Origin: Alphaproteobacteria bacterium
Lineage (GTDB): Bacteria > Pseudomonadota > Alphaproteobacteria > CACIAM-22H2
Reading direction: 5' to 3'
Assembly: GCA_017308135.1 (NCBI GenBank)
Contig: JAFKFM010000008.1
Coordinates: 62,001-126,000 of the forward strand
Length of the DNA stretch: 64,000 bases
The first letter of the stretch is position 1, and every line of letters begins with the position of its first letter. The notes below the pieces were generated by a model. That model was not told the origin of the DNA, searched no databases, and was given only the letters and a program-made list of their open reading frames with translations. The position numbers were made by a program, and so were the translations under genes. Below, piece after piece: positions 32,354-41,104 of this stretch.

Positions 32354-33202
32354 TCAGGACCGCACGAAAAGGCCGCGGGGGCGGAAGACGAGCACGACGA
32401 TCATGACCGTGTAGATGATGAAGGCGCCAAGATCCGGCACGAAATATTTTCCCGCGACGTCGGCGATACCCAGGATCAGCGAGGCGACGAACGGGCCGAT
32501 CAAGCCGGTCGTGCCGCCGACGGTCACGACGATCAGGAAGTAGATCATGAACTTCAGCGGGAAGATCGGATCGAGGCCGAGCAATTCCGCACCGAGCGCG
32601 CCGCCGAGCCCCGCGAGGCCCGAGCCCGCCGCGAAGGTCACCATGAATACGCGCTCGACCGGAATGCCCAGGCCCCGCGCGACGCGCGGATCGTCGACGG
32701 CGGCGCGCAGACGGCTGCCGAAGCGCGTGCGGTTCAGCACGAGTTGCAGCGCCACGGTCAGCAGGCTGCACACGACGACGATGAACAGGCGATAACGGCC
32801 GATCTGCATGCCCAGGAATTCGAAGCGGCCGCTGAGCCATTCGGGCAAGCGGATCAACTGCGGCTGCGAGCCCATCAGATAATCGGTGCCGGCGACCGCC
32901 ATGAAGACAAGGCCGATGGTGAACAGCACCTGATCGAGATGCGAGGCGTCGTAAAGGCGGCGATAGAGCGTGCGTTCCAGCACCACGCCGATCAGGGCGG
33001 GCACGAGGAAGGCGAAGGGCAGGGTGGCGACGAAGGGCCAGCCCCAGCGATTCATCAAAATCGTCGCCGCGTAGCCGCCCGCCATCGCGAACGCACCATG
33101 CGCCAGATTGACGAAGTTCATCAGCCCCAGCGTCACGGACAAGCCGCATGCGAGGACGAACAGAACCATGCCGTAGGCGATGCCGTCGAACAGGATGGTC
33201 AA
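32354..33202 (-). CDS. livH: Branched-chain/aromatic ABC transporter permease LivH
   Basis: A 282-residue permease with about eight hydrophobic segments. It opens with the family pattern LFDGIAYGMVLFVLACGLSV and GLMNFVNLAHGAFAM, and contains ARGLGIPVERVFMVTF in the cytoplasmic loop. A rho-independent terminator-like hairpin lies just upstream, between it and the binding-protein gene, so its level is probably lower than that of the binding protein. Confidence 0.9.
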   Translation of the reverse strand: MTILFDGIAYGMVLFVLACGLSVTLGLMNFVNLAHGAFAMAGGYAATILMNRWGWPFVATLPFAFLVPALIGVVLERTLYRRLYDASHLDQVLFTIGLVFMAVAGTDYLMGSQPQLIRLPEWLSGRFEFLGMQIGRYRLFIVVVCSLLTVALQLVLNRTRFGSRLRAAVDDPRVARGLGIPVERVFMVTFAAGSGLAGLGGALGAELLGLDPIFPLKFMIYFLIVVTVGGTTGLIGPFVASLILGIADVAGKYFVPDLGAFIIYTVMIVVLVFRPRGLFVRS

Positions 33203-33219
33203 GCGGGGGAACTCCGGCG

Positions 33220-33260
33220 AAAAAGCACGGCGGCGGCCCCCTCGAAGGAGCCGCCGCCGT
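33220..33260 (-). terminator. Intrinsic terminator between the liv binding-protein gene and livH
   Basis: On the minus strand ACGGCGGCGGC (33260-33250) pairs perfectly with GCCGCCGCCGT (33237-33227), and the stem extends by a U-G pair and two G-C pairs to 14 pairs. Two bases later a run of five T follows (33224-33220). This is a good rho-independent terminator inside the operon, suited to partial termination so that more binding protein than permease is made. Confidence 0.75.
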
Positions 33261-33269
33261 TTGTGGAAC

Positions 33270-34436
33270 TTACTTCGTCTTCGACGGATCCTTGACGTTC
33301 GGGATCGTCGCGAACTCGACGTTGTAGAGTTCGCCGCCGACGCGCTCGACGCGGCGGATATAGACGTTCTGCACGATCTCGCGCGTTTCGGGATCGATCG
33401 AGATCGGCCCGCGCGGGCTTTCCCAAGCGAGACCCTTCATCGCGTCGACCAGCTTCTCGCCGCCTTCGCCGTTGGTCTTCTTCAGGCCTTCGAACAGCAC
33501 ATGCATGCCGTCATAGCCGCCGACGGCCATGAAGTTCGGACGCAAGCCGTTATTGGCCTTGCCGAAGGCTTCGACGAACGCCTTGTTCGTGGGCGAGTTA
33601 TGCGCGGCCGAATAATGGTGCGCGGTGATGACGCCCAGCGCCGCATCGCCCATCGGGTTCAGGATGTCGTCGTCGGTCACGTCGCCCGTGCCGATCAACT
33701 TGATGCCCGACTTGTCGAGGCCGCGTTCCACGAATTGCTTCATGAACTGCGAACCCACGCCCGACGGCACGAAGACCAGCAGCGCGTCGGGCTTCGAATC
33801 CGCCACGCGCTGGAGGAACGGCGAGAAATCGGGATTGGCGAGGGGGACGCGGATGTTTTCGACGTTGCCGCCGGCCTTCTTGAACGCGTCGGAGAAGAAC
33901 GTCTCGACGTCGTGGCCCGGACCGTAATCCGACACGATCGTCACGACCTTCTTCATGCCTTGTTCGGCGACCCAAGTGCCGAACGGATAGGCGATCTGCG
34001 GCACGACCTGGCCCGAGCGGATGATGAAGGGCGAACGTTCGGTGATGATGCCCGTCGCGGCGGCCATGACGACCATCGGCGTCTTGGCTTGTGTGGCGAG
34101 CGGGGCCGTGGCCAGCGCCAGCGGCGTCAGGCCGAAACCGGCGATCGCCGTCACCTTGTTGTTGACGATCAATTCCTGCGCGATGCGGCGCGTGACGTCG
34201 GCCGTGCCGGTGTCGTCGCGGATCAGCAGCTCGACCTTGCGGCCGGCGACGGTCGCGTTCTGCTGCGCGACGTAGAGATTGGCGGCGGCCGAGATCTGCT
34301 TGCCGGTCGTCGAGAACGGACCGGTCAGCGGCAGGATCAGGCCGATGCGGATCGGCTCCTGTGCCATGGCGCCGAAGCTGGCGCTCGCCAGCGTGGCGGC
34401 GGCGAGGGCGCCGCGAAGGATTGTGCGTCTCAACAT
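33270..34436 (-). CDS. Liv-type ABC transporter substrate-binding protein
   Basis: A 388-residue periplasmic protein with a Sec signal of about 24 residues (ending SFGAMA) and the type I Liv-binding fold (IRIGLILPLTGPFSTTGKQ). It follows ligB by 19 bases. ATG 34436 lies 7 bases after AGGAGG; an upstream Met in frame has no ribosome site. The ring-cleavage genes in the same operon suggest an aromatic acid such as protocatechuate or vanillate as ligand. A terminator-like hairpin follows the stop codon. Confidence 0.9.
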   Translation of the reverse strand: MLRRTILRGALAAATLASASFGAMAQEPIRIGLILPLTGPFSTTGKQISAAANLYVAQQNATVAGRKVELLIRDDTGTADVTRRIAQELIVNNKVTAIAGFGLTPLALATAPLATQAKTPMVVMAAATGIITERSPFIIRSGQVVPQIAYPFGTWVAEQGMKKVVTIVSDYGPGHDVETFFSDAFKKAGGNVENIRVPLANPDFSPFLQRVADSKPDALLVFVPSGVGSQFMKQFVERGLDKSGIKLIGTGDVTDDDILNPMGDAALGVITAHHYSAAHNSPTNKAFVEAFGKANNGLRPNFMAVGGYDGMHVLFEGLKKTNGEGGEKLVDAMKGLAWESPRGPISIDPETREIVQNVYIRRVERVGGELYNVEFATIPNVKDPSKTK

Positions 34437-34455
34437 GGGGATTCCTCCTGTGGGA

Positions 34456-35307
34456 TTATTGATTGGGTTGGTTTTCAAGCACCAGCATACCAACGCCGGT
34501 CATCGAAGCGGGCGCGAAATAATGAGTGTGGCGGACCGCGACTTGGGCGTCCATAGCGCCCCGCATGACCAGCCACATAATCAGCTCGGCGCCTTCGCTG
34601 CCGAATTCCCGGACGTAATCCTCGCGGCTCATGTTCACGAGCCGGTCCGGGGCGGCGGCGATATCGCGCAGGAAAGCTTTATCGGCGTCGCGGTTGATGA
34701 AACCGGCACGCGCCCCCTGCAATTGATGCGACAGCCCGCCCGTGCCCAGCACGACGAAGCGCTCGTCGCCGGGGAAAGAGTCGATCGCGGTGCGCAGGGC
34801 CTTGCCCAGCGCGTAACAGCGCGACGGCAGCGGGATCGGATACTGAATAACATTGACGAAGATCGGCACGATTTTGACCGGCCATGCGGCGCCCGGGCGG
34901 CCCCAGAACAGCTCCAACGGCACCTGCAAGCCGTGATCGACCTCGACTTCCTGGACAATCTCGGGATCGAAGCTGTTCTCGACCAGACGGTCGATCAGAT
35001 GCCAGCCGAATTCCCGATGGCCTTGGAAGGCGGGTCGTTGGCGCGGGCCCCAGCCTTCGTCGGCGAGCGGATAATTCGCGGCACAACCGATCGCGAAAGT
35101 CGGCATGCGATCGAGGAAGAAGGCATTGCCGTGATCGTTGAAGATCACGACCGCGACGTCCGGGCGATTGGCTTCGACCCATTCGCGGCCCGGGACGGTG
35201 CCGTCGAAGAAGGGTTTCCAGTCCGGCGTGTCGGCGATGCCCCGGTCGATCGCCATCGCGATCGAAGGGACATGCGAGCAGCCCAATCCGCCGATCAGCT
35301 TGGCCAT
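34456..35307 (-). CDS. ligB: Protocatechuate 4,5-dioxygenase beta chain LigB
   Basis: A 283-residue class III extradiol dioxygenase, catalytic subunit. Iron ligands are His12, His59 and Glu241; the catalytic base is His194 in GTGGLSHQL. These agree with the characterised LigB positions. It opens the ring of protocatechuate between carbons 4 and 5 and may also accept gallate or 3-O-methylgallate. The start overlaps the ligA stop by one base (TGATG), so the subunits are made together. It differs from the fused dioxygenase at 39767. Confidence 0.93.
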   Translation of the reverse strand: MAKLIGGLGCSHVPSIAMAIDRGIADTPDWKPFFDGTVPGREWVEANRPDVAVVIFNDHGNAFFLDRMPTFAIGCAANYPLADEGWGPRQRPAFQGHREFGWHLIDRLVENSFDPEIVQEVEVDHGLQVPLELFWGRPGAAWPVKIVPIFVNVIQYPIPLPSRCYALGKALRTAIDSFPGDERFVVLGTGGLSHQLQGARAGFINRDADKAFLRDIAAAPDRLVNMSREDYVREFGSEGAELIMWLVMRGAMDAQVAVRHTHYFAPASMTGVGMLVLENQPNQ

Positions 35308-35645
35308 CAGCGTTTCCCCAAGCGATCGCGCAGGAACGTCGCGTGCTCGATCCCGGCTTGATGCGCGCCGATCTCTGTCATCGTCGCGGGCTCGATGGCG
35401 CCGAGCTTCAGAATGTAGAAGACGTTGCCGCCCAGGCGGACCATTTCGCGCCAGTCGCGCGCCAGCACGGCGCGCTTGGCGTCGTCGGGCACGCCGTAGG
35501 AATCGAGATACGCCGCCGGATCACGGCGATACGCGTCGCGCTTTTCCGGAATGCGCAGATCCTTCGTCGCCTTGTTGAGCGCGTAGCCGGCGCTTTGGCG
35601 CGCGCGGTCGAACAACGGCGTGTCGGGAATACGATCCGCGCTCAT
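35307..35645 (-). CDS. ligA: Protocatechuate 4,5-dioxygenase alpha chain LigA
   Basis: A 112-residue helical subunit that covers the active site of LigB. The blocks YALNKATKDLRIPEKRDAY and LARDWREMVRLGGNVFYILKLG are typical. The C-terminal half of the fused dioxygenase (39767-41059) is homologous to it (RRRDWRGMIHYGVIFFMLEKLG). It overlaps the hydrolase gene by four bases and ligB by one. Confidence 0.92.
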   Translation of the reverse strand: MSADRIPDTPLFDRARQSAGYALNKATKDLRIPEKRDAYRRDPAAYLDSYGVPDDAKRAVLARDWREMVRLGGNVFYILKLGAIEPATMTEIGAHQAGIEHATFLRDRLGKR

Positions 35646-36346
35646 GCGAAACCCAGAAAATCGAGCAACGCTCTATTGACCGCTTCCGGGCGCTCGTAAC
35701 AAGCGAAATGCCCGGCATCCTCGATCACGCTGAGCTTCGAACCGGGAATGGCGGCGACGAGCGCTTCGTGCTGTTCCAGCGTTGCCCAGCGATCCTGGCG
35801 CCCGACCATTACCAAAGTAGGGCAAGCGATCTGGGGCAGCAGCGGCCGCGCATCGGGCCGGCCCATCAATGCGCGGATCTGGCGCTCGTGAATCTCGGGC
35901 GTCATGTCCAGGACCATCTCGGTCAGCGGCATGATCAAGGCGGGATCGGTTTCGCGCGCCGGGTGCAGCATCGGCGGCAGCCATTTGGCGGCGAGCGCTT
36001 TCATCCCTTCCTTATGGGCAAGCTCGATCACCGCCAAGCGGCCGGGCATTTCCTTGTCGCTGCCGGGATGGGCACCCGTATCCATCAGCACCAGGCGTTC
36101 GACGCGGCTCGGGGCGAGGCGCACGGCTTCCAATGCGGCGCGGCCGCCCATCGAAAACCCGACGATCGTGAGGGGGCCCTCGAACGCGGCCAACGCGATC
36201 TCGCCCATTTCGGTGATCGATGCGGCTTTGGTGAAATCGGCGACCTTGGTTTCGGCGAACGGCGCCAACGCGCTTGTCTGCGCGGCAAAAACCCGCGCAT
36301 CGCAGAGCAGACCCGGCAGAAATACGATTTGCGCGCGCGGCGCCAT
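35642..36346 (-). CDS. Alpha/beta hydrolase heading the ligAB operon
   Basis: A 234-residue alpha/beta hydrolase with nucleophile motif GFSMGG (about residues 63-68), the opening IVFLPGLLCDARVF as oxyanion region, VGRQDRWA holding the probable Asp, and DAGHFACYERPE with the catalytic His. No signal peptide. Its ATGA overlap with ligA shows coupled expression. It might open a lactone or ester arising in the pathway (pyrone hydrolysis is one option since no ligI is seen), but this is inference. Confidence 0.82.
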   Translation of the reverse strand: MAPRAQIVFLPGLLCDARVFAAQTSALAPFAETKVADFTKAASITEMGEIALAAFEGPLTIVGFSMGGRAALEAVRLAPSRVERLVLMDTGAHPGSDKEMPGRLAVIELAHKEGMKALAAKWLPPMLHPARETDPALIMPLTEMVLDMTPEIHERQIRALMGRPDARPLLPQIACPTLVMVGRQDRWATLEQHEALVAAIPGSKLSVIEDAGHFACYERPEAVNRALLDFLGFA

Positions 36347-36478
36347 GGCGTCGTCCCGAAATTCTCGTTGGGGTTTGTCTAAGGGGCGGGGCGCAATTCC
36401 GAAAATGGATTGATTTGCTGGTTATATGAATTTCATGCATCATTAGCCGAATTCGGGAATTTCGGGAAGAAACACGCC
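36347..36478. promoter_or_regulatory. Divergent control region, ligAB operon / LysR regulator
   Basis: This 132-base region separates two divergent operons. An imperfect palindrome ATGAATTTCAT (36426-36436) and a perfect one CCGAATTCGG (36447-36456) lie in AT-richer sequence, suited for the LysR protein. GGGAAG at about 36462-36468 is the ribosome site of the regulator. Promoter boxes are not clear to me. Confidence 0.45.
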
Positions 36479-37387
36479 ATGCGCATCGATTTTCTGGGCC
36501 TTCACGCCTTCGTCGCCATCGCCGAGCGCGGCAGTTTCCAGAAGGCGGCGGCGCATCTCAACCTGTCGCAAACGGCGCTGAGCCATCGAATCCGCAAGAT
36601 CGAGGACGATCTGGGCGTGCGGTTGCTGGCGCGCACGACGCGCGAGGTGTCGTTGACCTCGGCGGGCTTGCAATTGCTGCCGCGCGTCAAATCGATGATC
36701 GACGATCTGGGCGCGTCGCTGGAGGATCTGCGCGGACTCGCGCGCGTGCGCCAGGAACGCTTGTCGATCGCGTGTTTGCCGACGATCGCGGCGGGTTTCA
36801 TGCCGCGCGTGCTGCCGCTGTTCCGCCAGGCGCACCCCGAAACCATGCTGCGCATCCACGACAACGCGGCGACGGAGATCGCGGAGCTGGTGCAGAACGG
36901 CACGGTCGAGTTCGCCGTGACGCTCGTCTCGGCCCATCGCTGGGATTTCGAAATCCAAACCCTGGCGCGCGATCCGTTCGTGTTGCTCTGCCACAAAAAG
37001 GCGTGGCCGGCCGAACGGACGGTCGCATCCTGGGCCGATGTCGCCGAGCAGCCGCTGGTGCGCATTTCCACGCAAACCGGCAATCGCATGATGATCGACG
37101 ACGCGCTGGGCAGCCGTCGCGAAAGCGTCAAATGGCGCTACGAGGTGCAGCATATCGGCACGGCGATCGGCATGGTGCGCTCCGGTGTGGCGATGGCCGT
37201 GGTGCCGCGTCTATCGCTGGATTCGACCGATATCTCGGCCTTGCGCGTGGTCGAGCTGCGCAATCCCAGCGTCAACCGCCAGATCGGCATCGTGTCGAAA
37301 CGCGCCACGCCCTTGTCGCAGCCGGCGGCCGATTTGAGGCGTTTGATCGTGCGCGAACTCTCCGGCAAACGGCGCAAAGCCGCCTAG
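36479..37387 (+). CDS. LysR-family regulator of the gallate/protocatechuate genes
   Basis: A 302-residue LysR-type regulator. The helix-turn-helix is at about 1-60 (FLGLHAFVAIAERGSFQKAAAHLNLSQ, split here by reading AIAERGSFQKAA and LSQTALSHRI), followed by the effector domain LSIACLPTIAAGFMP. It diverges from the ligAB-liv operon and precedes galB, galC and galA, so it resembles GalR-type activators responding to gallate or a ring-cleavage product. ATG 36479 was chosen for its clear ribosome site. The assignment to gallate is inference. Confidence 0.87.
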   Translation: MRIDFLGLHAFVAIAERGSFQKAAAHLNLSQTALSHRIRKIEDDLGVRLLARTTREVSLTSAGLQLLPRVKSMIDDLGASLEDLRGLARVRQERLSIACLPTIAAGFMPRVLPLFRQAHPETMLRIHDNAATEIAELVQNGTVEFAVTLVSAHRWDFEIQTLARDPFVLLCHKKAWPAERTVASWADVAEQPLVRISTQTGNRMMIDDALGSRRESVKWRYEVQHIGTAIGMVRSGVAMAVVPRLSLDSTDISALRVVELRNPSVNRQIGIVSKRATPLSQPAADLRRLIVRELSGKRRKAA

Positions 37388-37518
37388 ATGCATCGGATTC
37401 ATTAAACCGCGCGAAGTACGCATTTGCTTCACGTGACTTCGGCTCGGATAAGTTTCGCCCAACGCTAGGGAGAAACGCCGCCCGCTTGCCGCCGACGGCG
37501 CCGCATCGGAGTCGAATC
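37388..37518. other. Spacer between the LysR gene and galB
   Basis: These 131 bases hold no gene. An AT-richer part with ATTCATTAAACC (37401-37412) and TTGCTTCACGTGACTT (37424-37439) could be promoter or LysR contact sequence, but I see no firm box pair. The galB ribosome site is weak (GGAG at 37508-37511). Confidence 0.3.
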
Positions 37519-38241
37519 ATGTCCACGCAGAAATCGGGTCTCGTCGTATCCGCCCATCCGGGCGATTTCGTCTGGCGCGCGGGCGGGGCGATCGCGTTGC
37601 ATGCCAAGCGCGGCTATCGGATGAAGATCGTCTGCTTCGCCTATGGCGAGCGCGGCGAAAGCCAATGGGCGTGGAAGAAGGCGGGCGTCGACATCAAGGA
37701 CGTGAAGGCCCAGCGCCACGAGGAATCCGAGCGTGCCGCCAAGCTGCTCGGCGCGGAAATCGAATTTTTCGACGCGGGCGATTATCCGCTGCGCACGACC
37801 GACGCGATGCTCGACCGTCTCGTCGACATCTATCGCGAAGTGAAGCCGAGCTTCGTGCTGACCCACGCGCTGGAAGATCCCTACAACTTCGATCATCCGC
37901 ACGCGGCGCATGTGGCGCAGGAAGCGCGCATCATCGCGCAGGCCGCCGGCCATAAGCCCGATCCGTCGCGCAGCTATTTGGCGCCGCCGGTGTTCCTGTT
38001 CGAGCCGCACCAGCCCGAACAGTGCAACTACAAGCCCAATCTGCTGCTCAAGATCGATGAAGTGTGGGAGACGAAGCGCCAAGCCTTCGAAATCCTCGCG
38101 GCGCAAAAGCATCTTTGGGAGTACTACACGCGCGTCGCCCTGAATCGCGGCGTGCAGGGCAGCCGCAATTCCGGCAAGCCGATGACCTATGCCGAAGCCT
38201 ATCAGCGCATCTTCCCCGACGTGGTCGAGGAATTGGCCTGA
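37519..38241 (+). CDS. galB: 4-oxalomesaconate hydratase, PIG-L type (GalB)
   Basis: A 240-residue member of the PIG-L deacetylase-like zinc family. The N-terminal motif is [13 protein letters not shown], a variant of the AHPDDE motif that also marks the GalB hydratases of gallate pathways; FDHPHAAHV is the second metal-binding region. It would hydrate 4-oxalomesaconate to 4-carboxy-4-hydroxy-2-oxoadipate. Its stop overlaps the galC start by one base (TGATG). Family membership alone would allow a deacetylase; the neighbours galC and galA make GalB far more likely. Confidence 0.88.
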   Translation: MSTQKSGLVVSAHPGDFVWRAGGAIALHAKRGYRMKIVCFAYGERGESQWAWKKAGVDIKDVKAQRHEESERAAKLLGAEIEFFDAGDYPLRTTDAMLDRLVDIYREVKPSFVLTHALEDPYNFDHPHAAHVAQEARIIAQAAGHKPDPSRSYLAPPVFLFEPHQPEQCNYKPNLLLKIDEVWETKRQAFEILAAQKHLWEYYTRVALNRGVQGSRNSGKPMTYAEAYQRIFPDVVEELA

Positions 38242-38939
38242 TGAAACCCGTCGTCGTCACCGGCGTGCCGCGCGTGGCGCCCGATAAGCTCGCGCGCCTC
38301 GCGACGTTGGGTGTCTCCACGGCGCACGAAGCGATGGGCCGTTCGGGGTTGCTGAAGCCCTATATGCGGCCGATCGATCCCGGTTCGGCGATCGCGGGCT
38401 CGGCCGTCACCGTATTGGCCCAGCCCGGCGACAATTGGATGATCCATGTCGCGATCGAGCAATGCGGGCCGGGCGATGTGCTGGTCGTCGGCGTTACCGC
38501 CGACAACACCGACGGCATGTTCGGCGATCTGCTCGCGACTTCGGCCAAGGCGCGCGGCGTCGTCGGTTTGGTGATCGACGCGGGCGTGCGCGATGTGGCG
38601 ACACTCAACGAAATGGGCTTTCCGGTCTGGTCGCGCGCGATCTCGGCAAAAGGCACGGTCAAGGCGACGCTGGGTGCCGTCAACGTGCCGGTCGTGTGCG
38701 CGGGGGCGCTGGTGAAACCGGGCGACGCGATCGTCGCGGACGACGACGGCGTGCTGGTCGTGCCCAAGCGGGAGATCGACGCGACGTTGAAAGTTGGCGA
38801 AGCGCGCTTGGCCAACGAAACCGACAAACGCGCGAAGCTCGCTTCCGGCGTGCTCGGCCTCGATCTTTATTCGATGCGCAAGCCTTTGGCCGATGCGGGG
38901 CTTGTCTACCGCCCGTGGAATGAAAGCGAGGATCGATGA
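38241..38939 (+). CDS. galC: 4-carboxy-4-hydroxy-2-oxoadipate aldolase (GalC/LigK, RraA family)
   Basis: A 232-residue RraA-fold aldolase. The characteristic [23 protein letters not shown] (split: [13 protein letters not shown] near 93-105) and VIDAGVRD motif with the metal/substrate Arg-Asp are present. It cleaves the hydrated product to pyruvate and oxaloacetate and also decarboxylates oxaloacetate in characterised homologues. It overlaps galB by one base and the dehydrogenase by four. Confidence 0.9.
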   Translation: MKPVVVTGVPRVAPDKLARLATLGVSTAHEAMGRSGLLKPYMRPIDPGSAIAGSAVTVLAQPGDNWMIHVAIEQCGPGDVLVVGVTADNTDGMFGDLLATSAKARGVVGLVIDAGVRDVATLNEMGFPVWSRAISAKGTVKATLGAVNVPVVCAGALVKPGDAIVADDDGVLVVPKREIDATLKVGEARLANETDKRAKLASGVLGLDLYSMRKPLADAGLVYRPWNESEDR

Positions 38940-39760
38940 CCTTTACCGTCGCCTTCATCGGATACGGCGAAGTCGGGCAGTTGTTCGGCAAGCAGCTTGC
39001 CGCGCAACAAGGCGTCGCTGTGCGCGCACATGATGTGTTGTTCGACGATGCGGCGAAAGGCTCGGCCCTGAAAGCCATCGCGGCCGAAACCGGCGTGGCG
39101 GTTTGCGGCTCGCATGTCGAAGCGTGCCGCGAGGCTTCGCTCGTGATCTCGGCCGTCACCGCCGATCGCGCGGTCGATGCGGCGCGCCAATGCGCCAATG
39201 CGCTCACACCCGATCAGATCTATGTCGATCTGAATTCGATCTCGCCCACGACCAAGGGCCAAGTCGCCGACGCGTTGCAGCGCGACGCCGCCGGTTTCGT
39301 CGAATTCGCCGTCATGGCGCCGGTCGCGGGGCCGGGGATCGCGGTGCCGATCCTCGCGGGCGGCGCCAAGGCGAAGATCGTCGCCGAAATGCTCAATCCG
39401 CTGGGCATGAAGATCGATGCGGTCGCCGAGAAGATCGGCGTGGCGTCGGCGACCAAGCTGTGCCGCTCCATCGTCATCAAGGGGATGGAAGCGATCATGG
39501 TTGATCTCAAAGCCGCGACCGAGGCGACCGGCGTGTGGCCCGCCGTTTTGGCGAGCCTGACCGCGTCCTATCCCGGCATGGATTGGGCGAAGATCATCGA
39601 CTACATGCCGCCGCGCGTGAAGCGGCACGGCATTCGCCGCGCCGCCGAAATGCGCGAAGCGGGCAAGATGCTGGACGAGGCGGGGGCGAACGGCGATTTC
39701 GCCCGCGCGATCGCCGATGCGCATGAGCGCTACGCGCGCGCCAACGTAAAGCAAGGGTAG
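38936..39760 (+). CDS. NAD(P)-dependent dehydrogenase with 6-phosphogluconate-dehydrogenase-like fold (DUF1932)
   Basis: A 274-residue protein. The Rossmann loop GYGEVGQ is at 9-15; an ISAVTAD segment and [19 protein letters not shown] follow; the C-terminal helical part with [20 protein letters not shown] and a central Lys resembles the beta-hydroxyacid dehydrogenase/DUF1932 group. It lies between galC and galA with 4-base and 6-base junctions, so it belongs to the pathway. No ligC is visible, so this could be the semialdehyde dehydrogenase for the protocatechuate branch, or it may reduce a keto acid; neither is shown. Confidence 0.78.
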   Translation: MTFTVAFIGYGEVGQLFGKQLAAQQGVAVRAHDVLFDDAAKGSALKAIAAETGVAVCGSHVEACREASLVISAVTADRAVDAARQCANALTPDQIYVDLNSISPTTKGQVADALQRDAAGFVEFAVMAPVAGPGIAVPILAGGAKAKIVAEMLNPLGMKIDAVAEKIGVASATKLCRSIVIKGMEAIMVDLKAATEATGVWPAVLASLTASYPGMDWAKIIDYMPPRVKRHGIRRAAEMREAGKMLDEAGANGDFARAIADAHERYARANVKQG

Positions 39761-39766
39761 GGCACC

Positions 39767-41059
39767 ATGGCGCGGATCATCGGCGGCTTGGCCGCATCGC
39801 ATACGCCGACCATCGGCTTCGCCTTCGACAAGGACAAAGCGTCCGATCCCGTTTGGGCGCCGATCTTCAAGGATTTCGCGCCGCTGAAAGCCTGGATCGA
39901 GGCGAAGAAACCCGACGCGCTGGTCGTGATCTACAACGATCACATCACGTCGTTCTTCTTCGATCATTATTCGGCTTTCGCGCTGGGTATCGGCCCCGAA
40001 TGGCGCGTGGCCGACGAAGGCGGCGGTGCGCGCGATCTGCCGCCATTGCCCGGGCATCCGGAACTCGCGCGCCATATCGGTGCGTCGCTGGTCGCCGACG
40101 AATTCGACATGTCCTTCTTTCAGGACAAGGCGATTGATCACGGCGTGTTCTCGCCGATGTGCATGATGATGGATCACAAGCCCGCCTGGCCCGTGCCCAT
40201 CGTGCCGTTGCAGATCGGCGTGCTGCAAGCACCCGTGCCTTCGGGGGCGCGTTGCTTCAAGCTCGGCAAAGCCCTGCGCCGCGCGATCGAATCCTATCCC
40301 GCCGATATTTCCGTCGCCGTCGTCGCGACAGGCGGCCTGTCGCATCAAGTGCATGGCGAGCGCGCGGGTTTCAACAACACCGAATGGGATCGCCTTTTCC
40401 TCGACCTATTCGAGCGCGACCCCGAGCGTATCGCGGGCATGACCATCGCCGAACTCGCCACGCTCGGCGGGTTCGAGGGCGCCGAAGTGATCATGTGGCT
40501 GGTGATGCGCGGCGCGCTGCCGTCATCCGTGCGCAAGAGTCACGAAAGCTATTATCTGCCGTCGATGACCGGAATCGCGACCGCGATCTACGACGTCGAC
40601 GATGCGCCGCCCGATGCGGCGCAAGTCGAACGCCAACGCGCGCATATCGCCCGGCAGTTCGATGGGATCGATAAACTGCACGGGACTTATCCTTTCACGC
40701 ATGAACGCAGCGTGAAGGCGTACCGCATCAATAAGTTTCTCCACGGCCTGATCGCGCCCGAAGCGCGCAAGCGTTTCCTGGCCGATCCCGAGGCGGCATT
40801 CGAAACGGCGAAGCTGTCCGATGTCGAGCGCGATCTGATCCGCCGCCGCGATTGGCGCGGCATGATCCATTACGGCGTGATCTTCTTCATGCTGGAGAAG
40901 CTCGGCGCCGTCGTCGGCGTTTCGAATTTGCACATCTACGCGGCGATGCGCGGGCAGACGCTGGAGGAATTCCAGAAAACCCGCAACGCGCCCGGCGCGC
41001 TTTACTCGGTCGCCGGCAAGGAGGGACAAGCGACAAGCTGGTCGGCATCGAAAACCTAA
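39767..41059 (+). CDS. galA: Gallate dioxygenase, fused LigB-LigA type (GalA)
   Basis: A 430-residue extradiol dioxygenase whose N-terminal 280 residues match LigB and C-terminal 120 match LigA. Iron ligands His12 and His59 (YNDHITSF), catalytic His in ATGGLSHQV and Glu in FEGAEVIMW are conserved. This length and fusion are typical of gallate dioxygenases GalA/DesB, which open gallate to 4-oxalomesaconate. With galB and galC it completes gallate to pyruvate plus oxaloacetate. The start follows AGGGTAGGGCACC. Confidence 0.9.
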   Translation: MARIIGGLAASHTPTIGFAFDKDKASDPVWAPIFKDFAPLKAWIEAKKPDALVVIYNDHITSFFFDHYSAFALGIGPEWRVADEGGGARDLPPLPGHPELARHIGASLVADEFDMSFFQDKAIDHGVFSPMCMMMDHKPAWPVPIVPLQIGVLQAPVPSGARCFKLGKALRRAIESYPADISVAVVATGGLSHQVHGERAGFNNTEWDRLFLDLFERDPERIAGMTIAELATLGGFEGAEVIMWLVMRGALPSSVRKSHESYYLPSMTGIATAIYDVDDAPPDAAQVERQRAHIARQFDGIDKLHGTYPFTHERSVKAYRINKFLHGLIAPEARKRFLADPEAAFETAKLSDVERDLIRRRDWRGMIHYGVIFFMLEKLGAVVGVSNLHIYAAMRGQTLEEFQKTRNAPGALYSVAGKEGQATSWSASKT

Positions 41060-41104
41060 AGTACAAAGTTAAAAAAACGACGAATAACCCCCTGGGAGGT
41101 CGAC

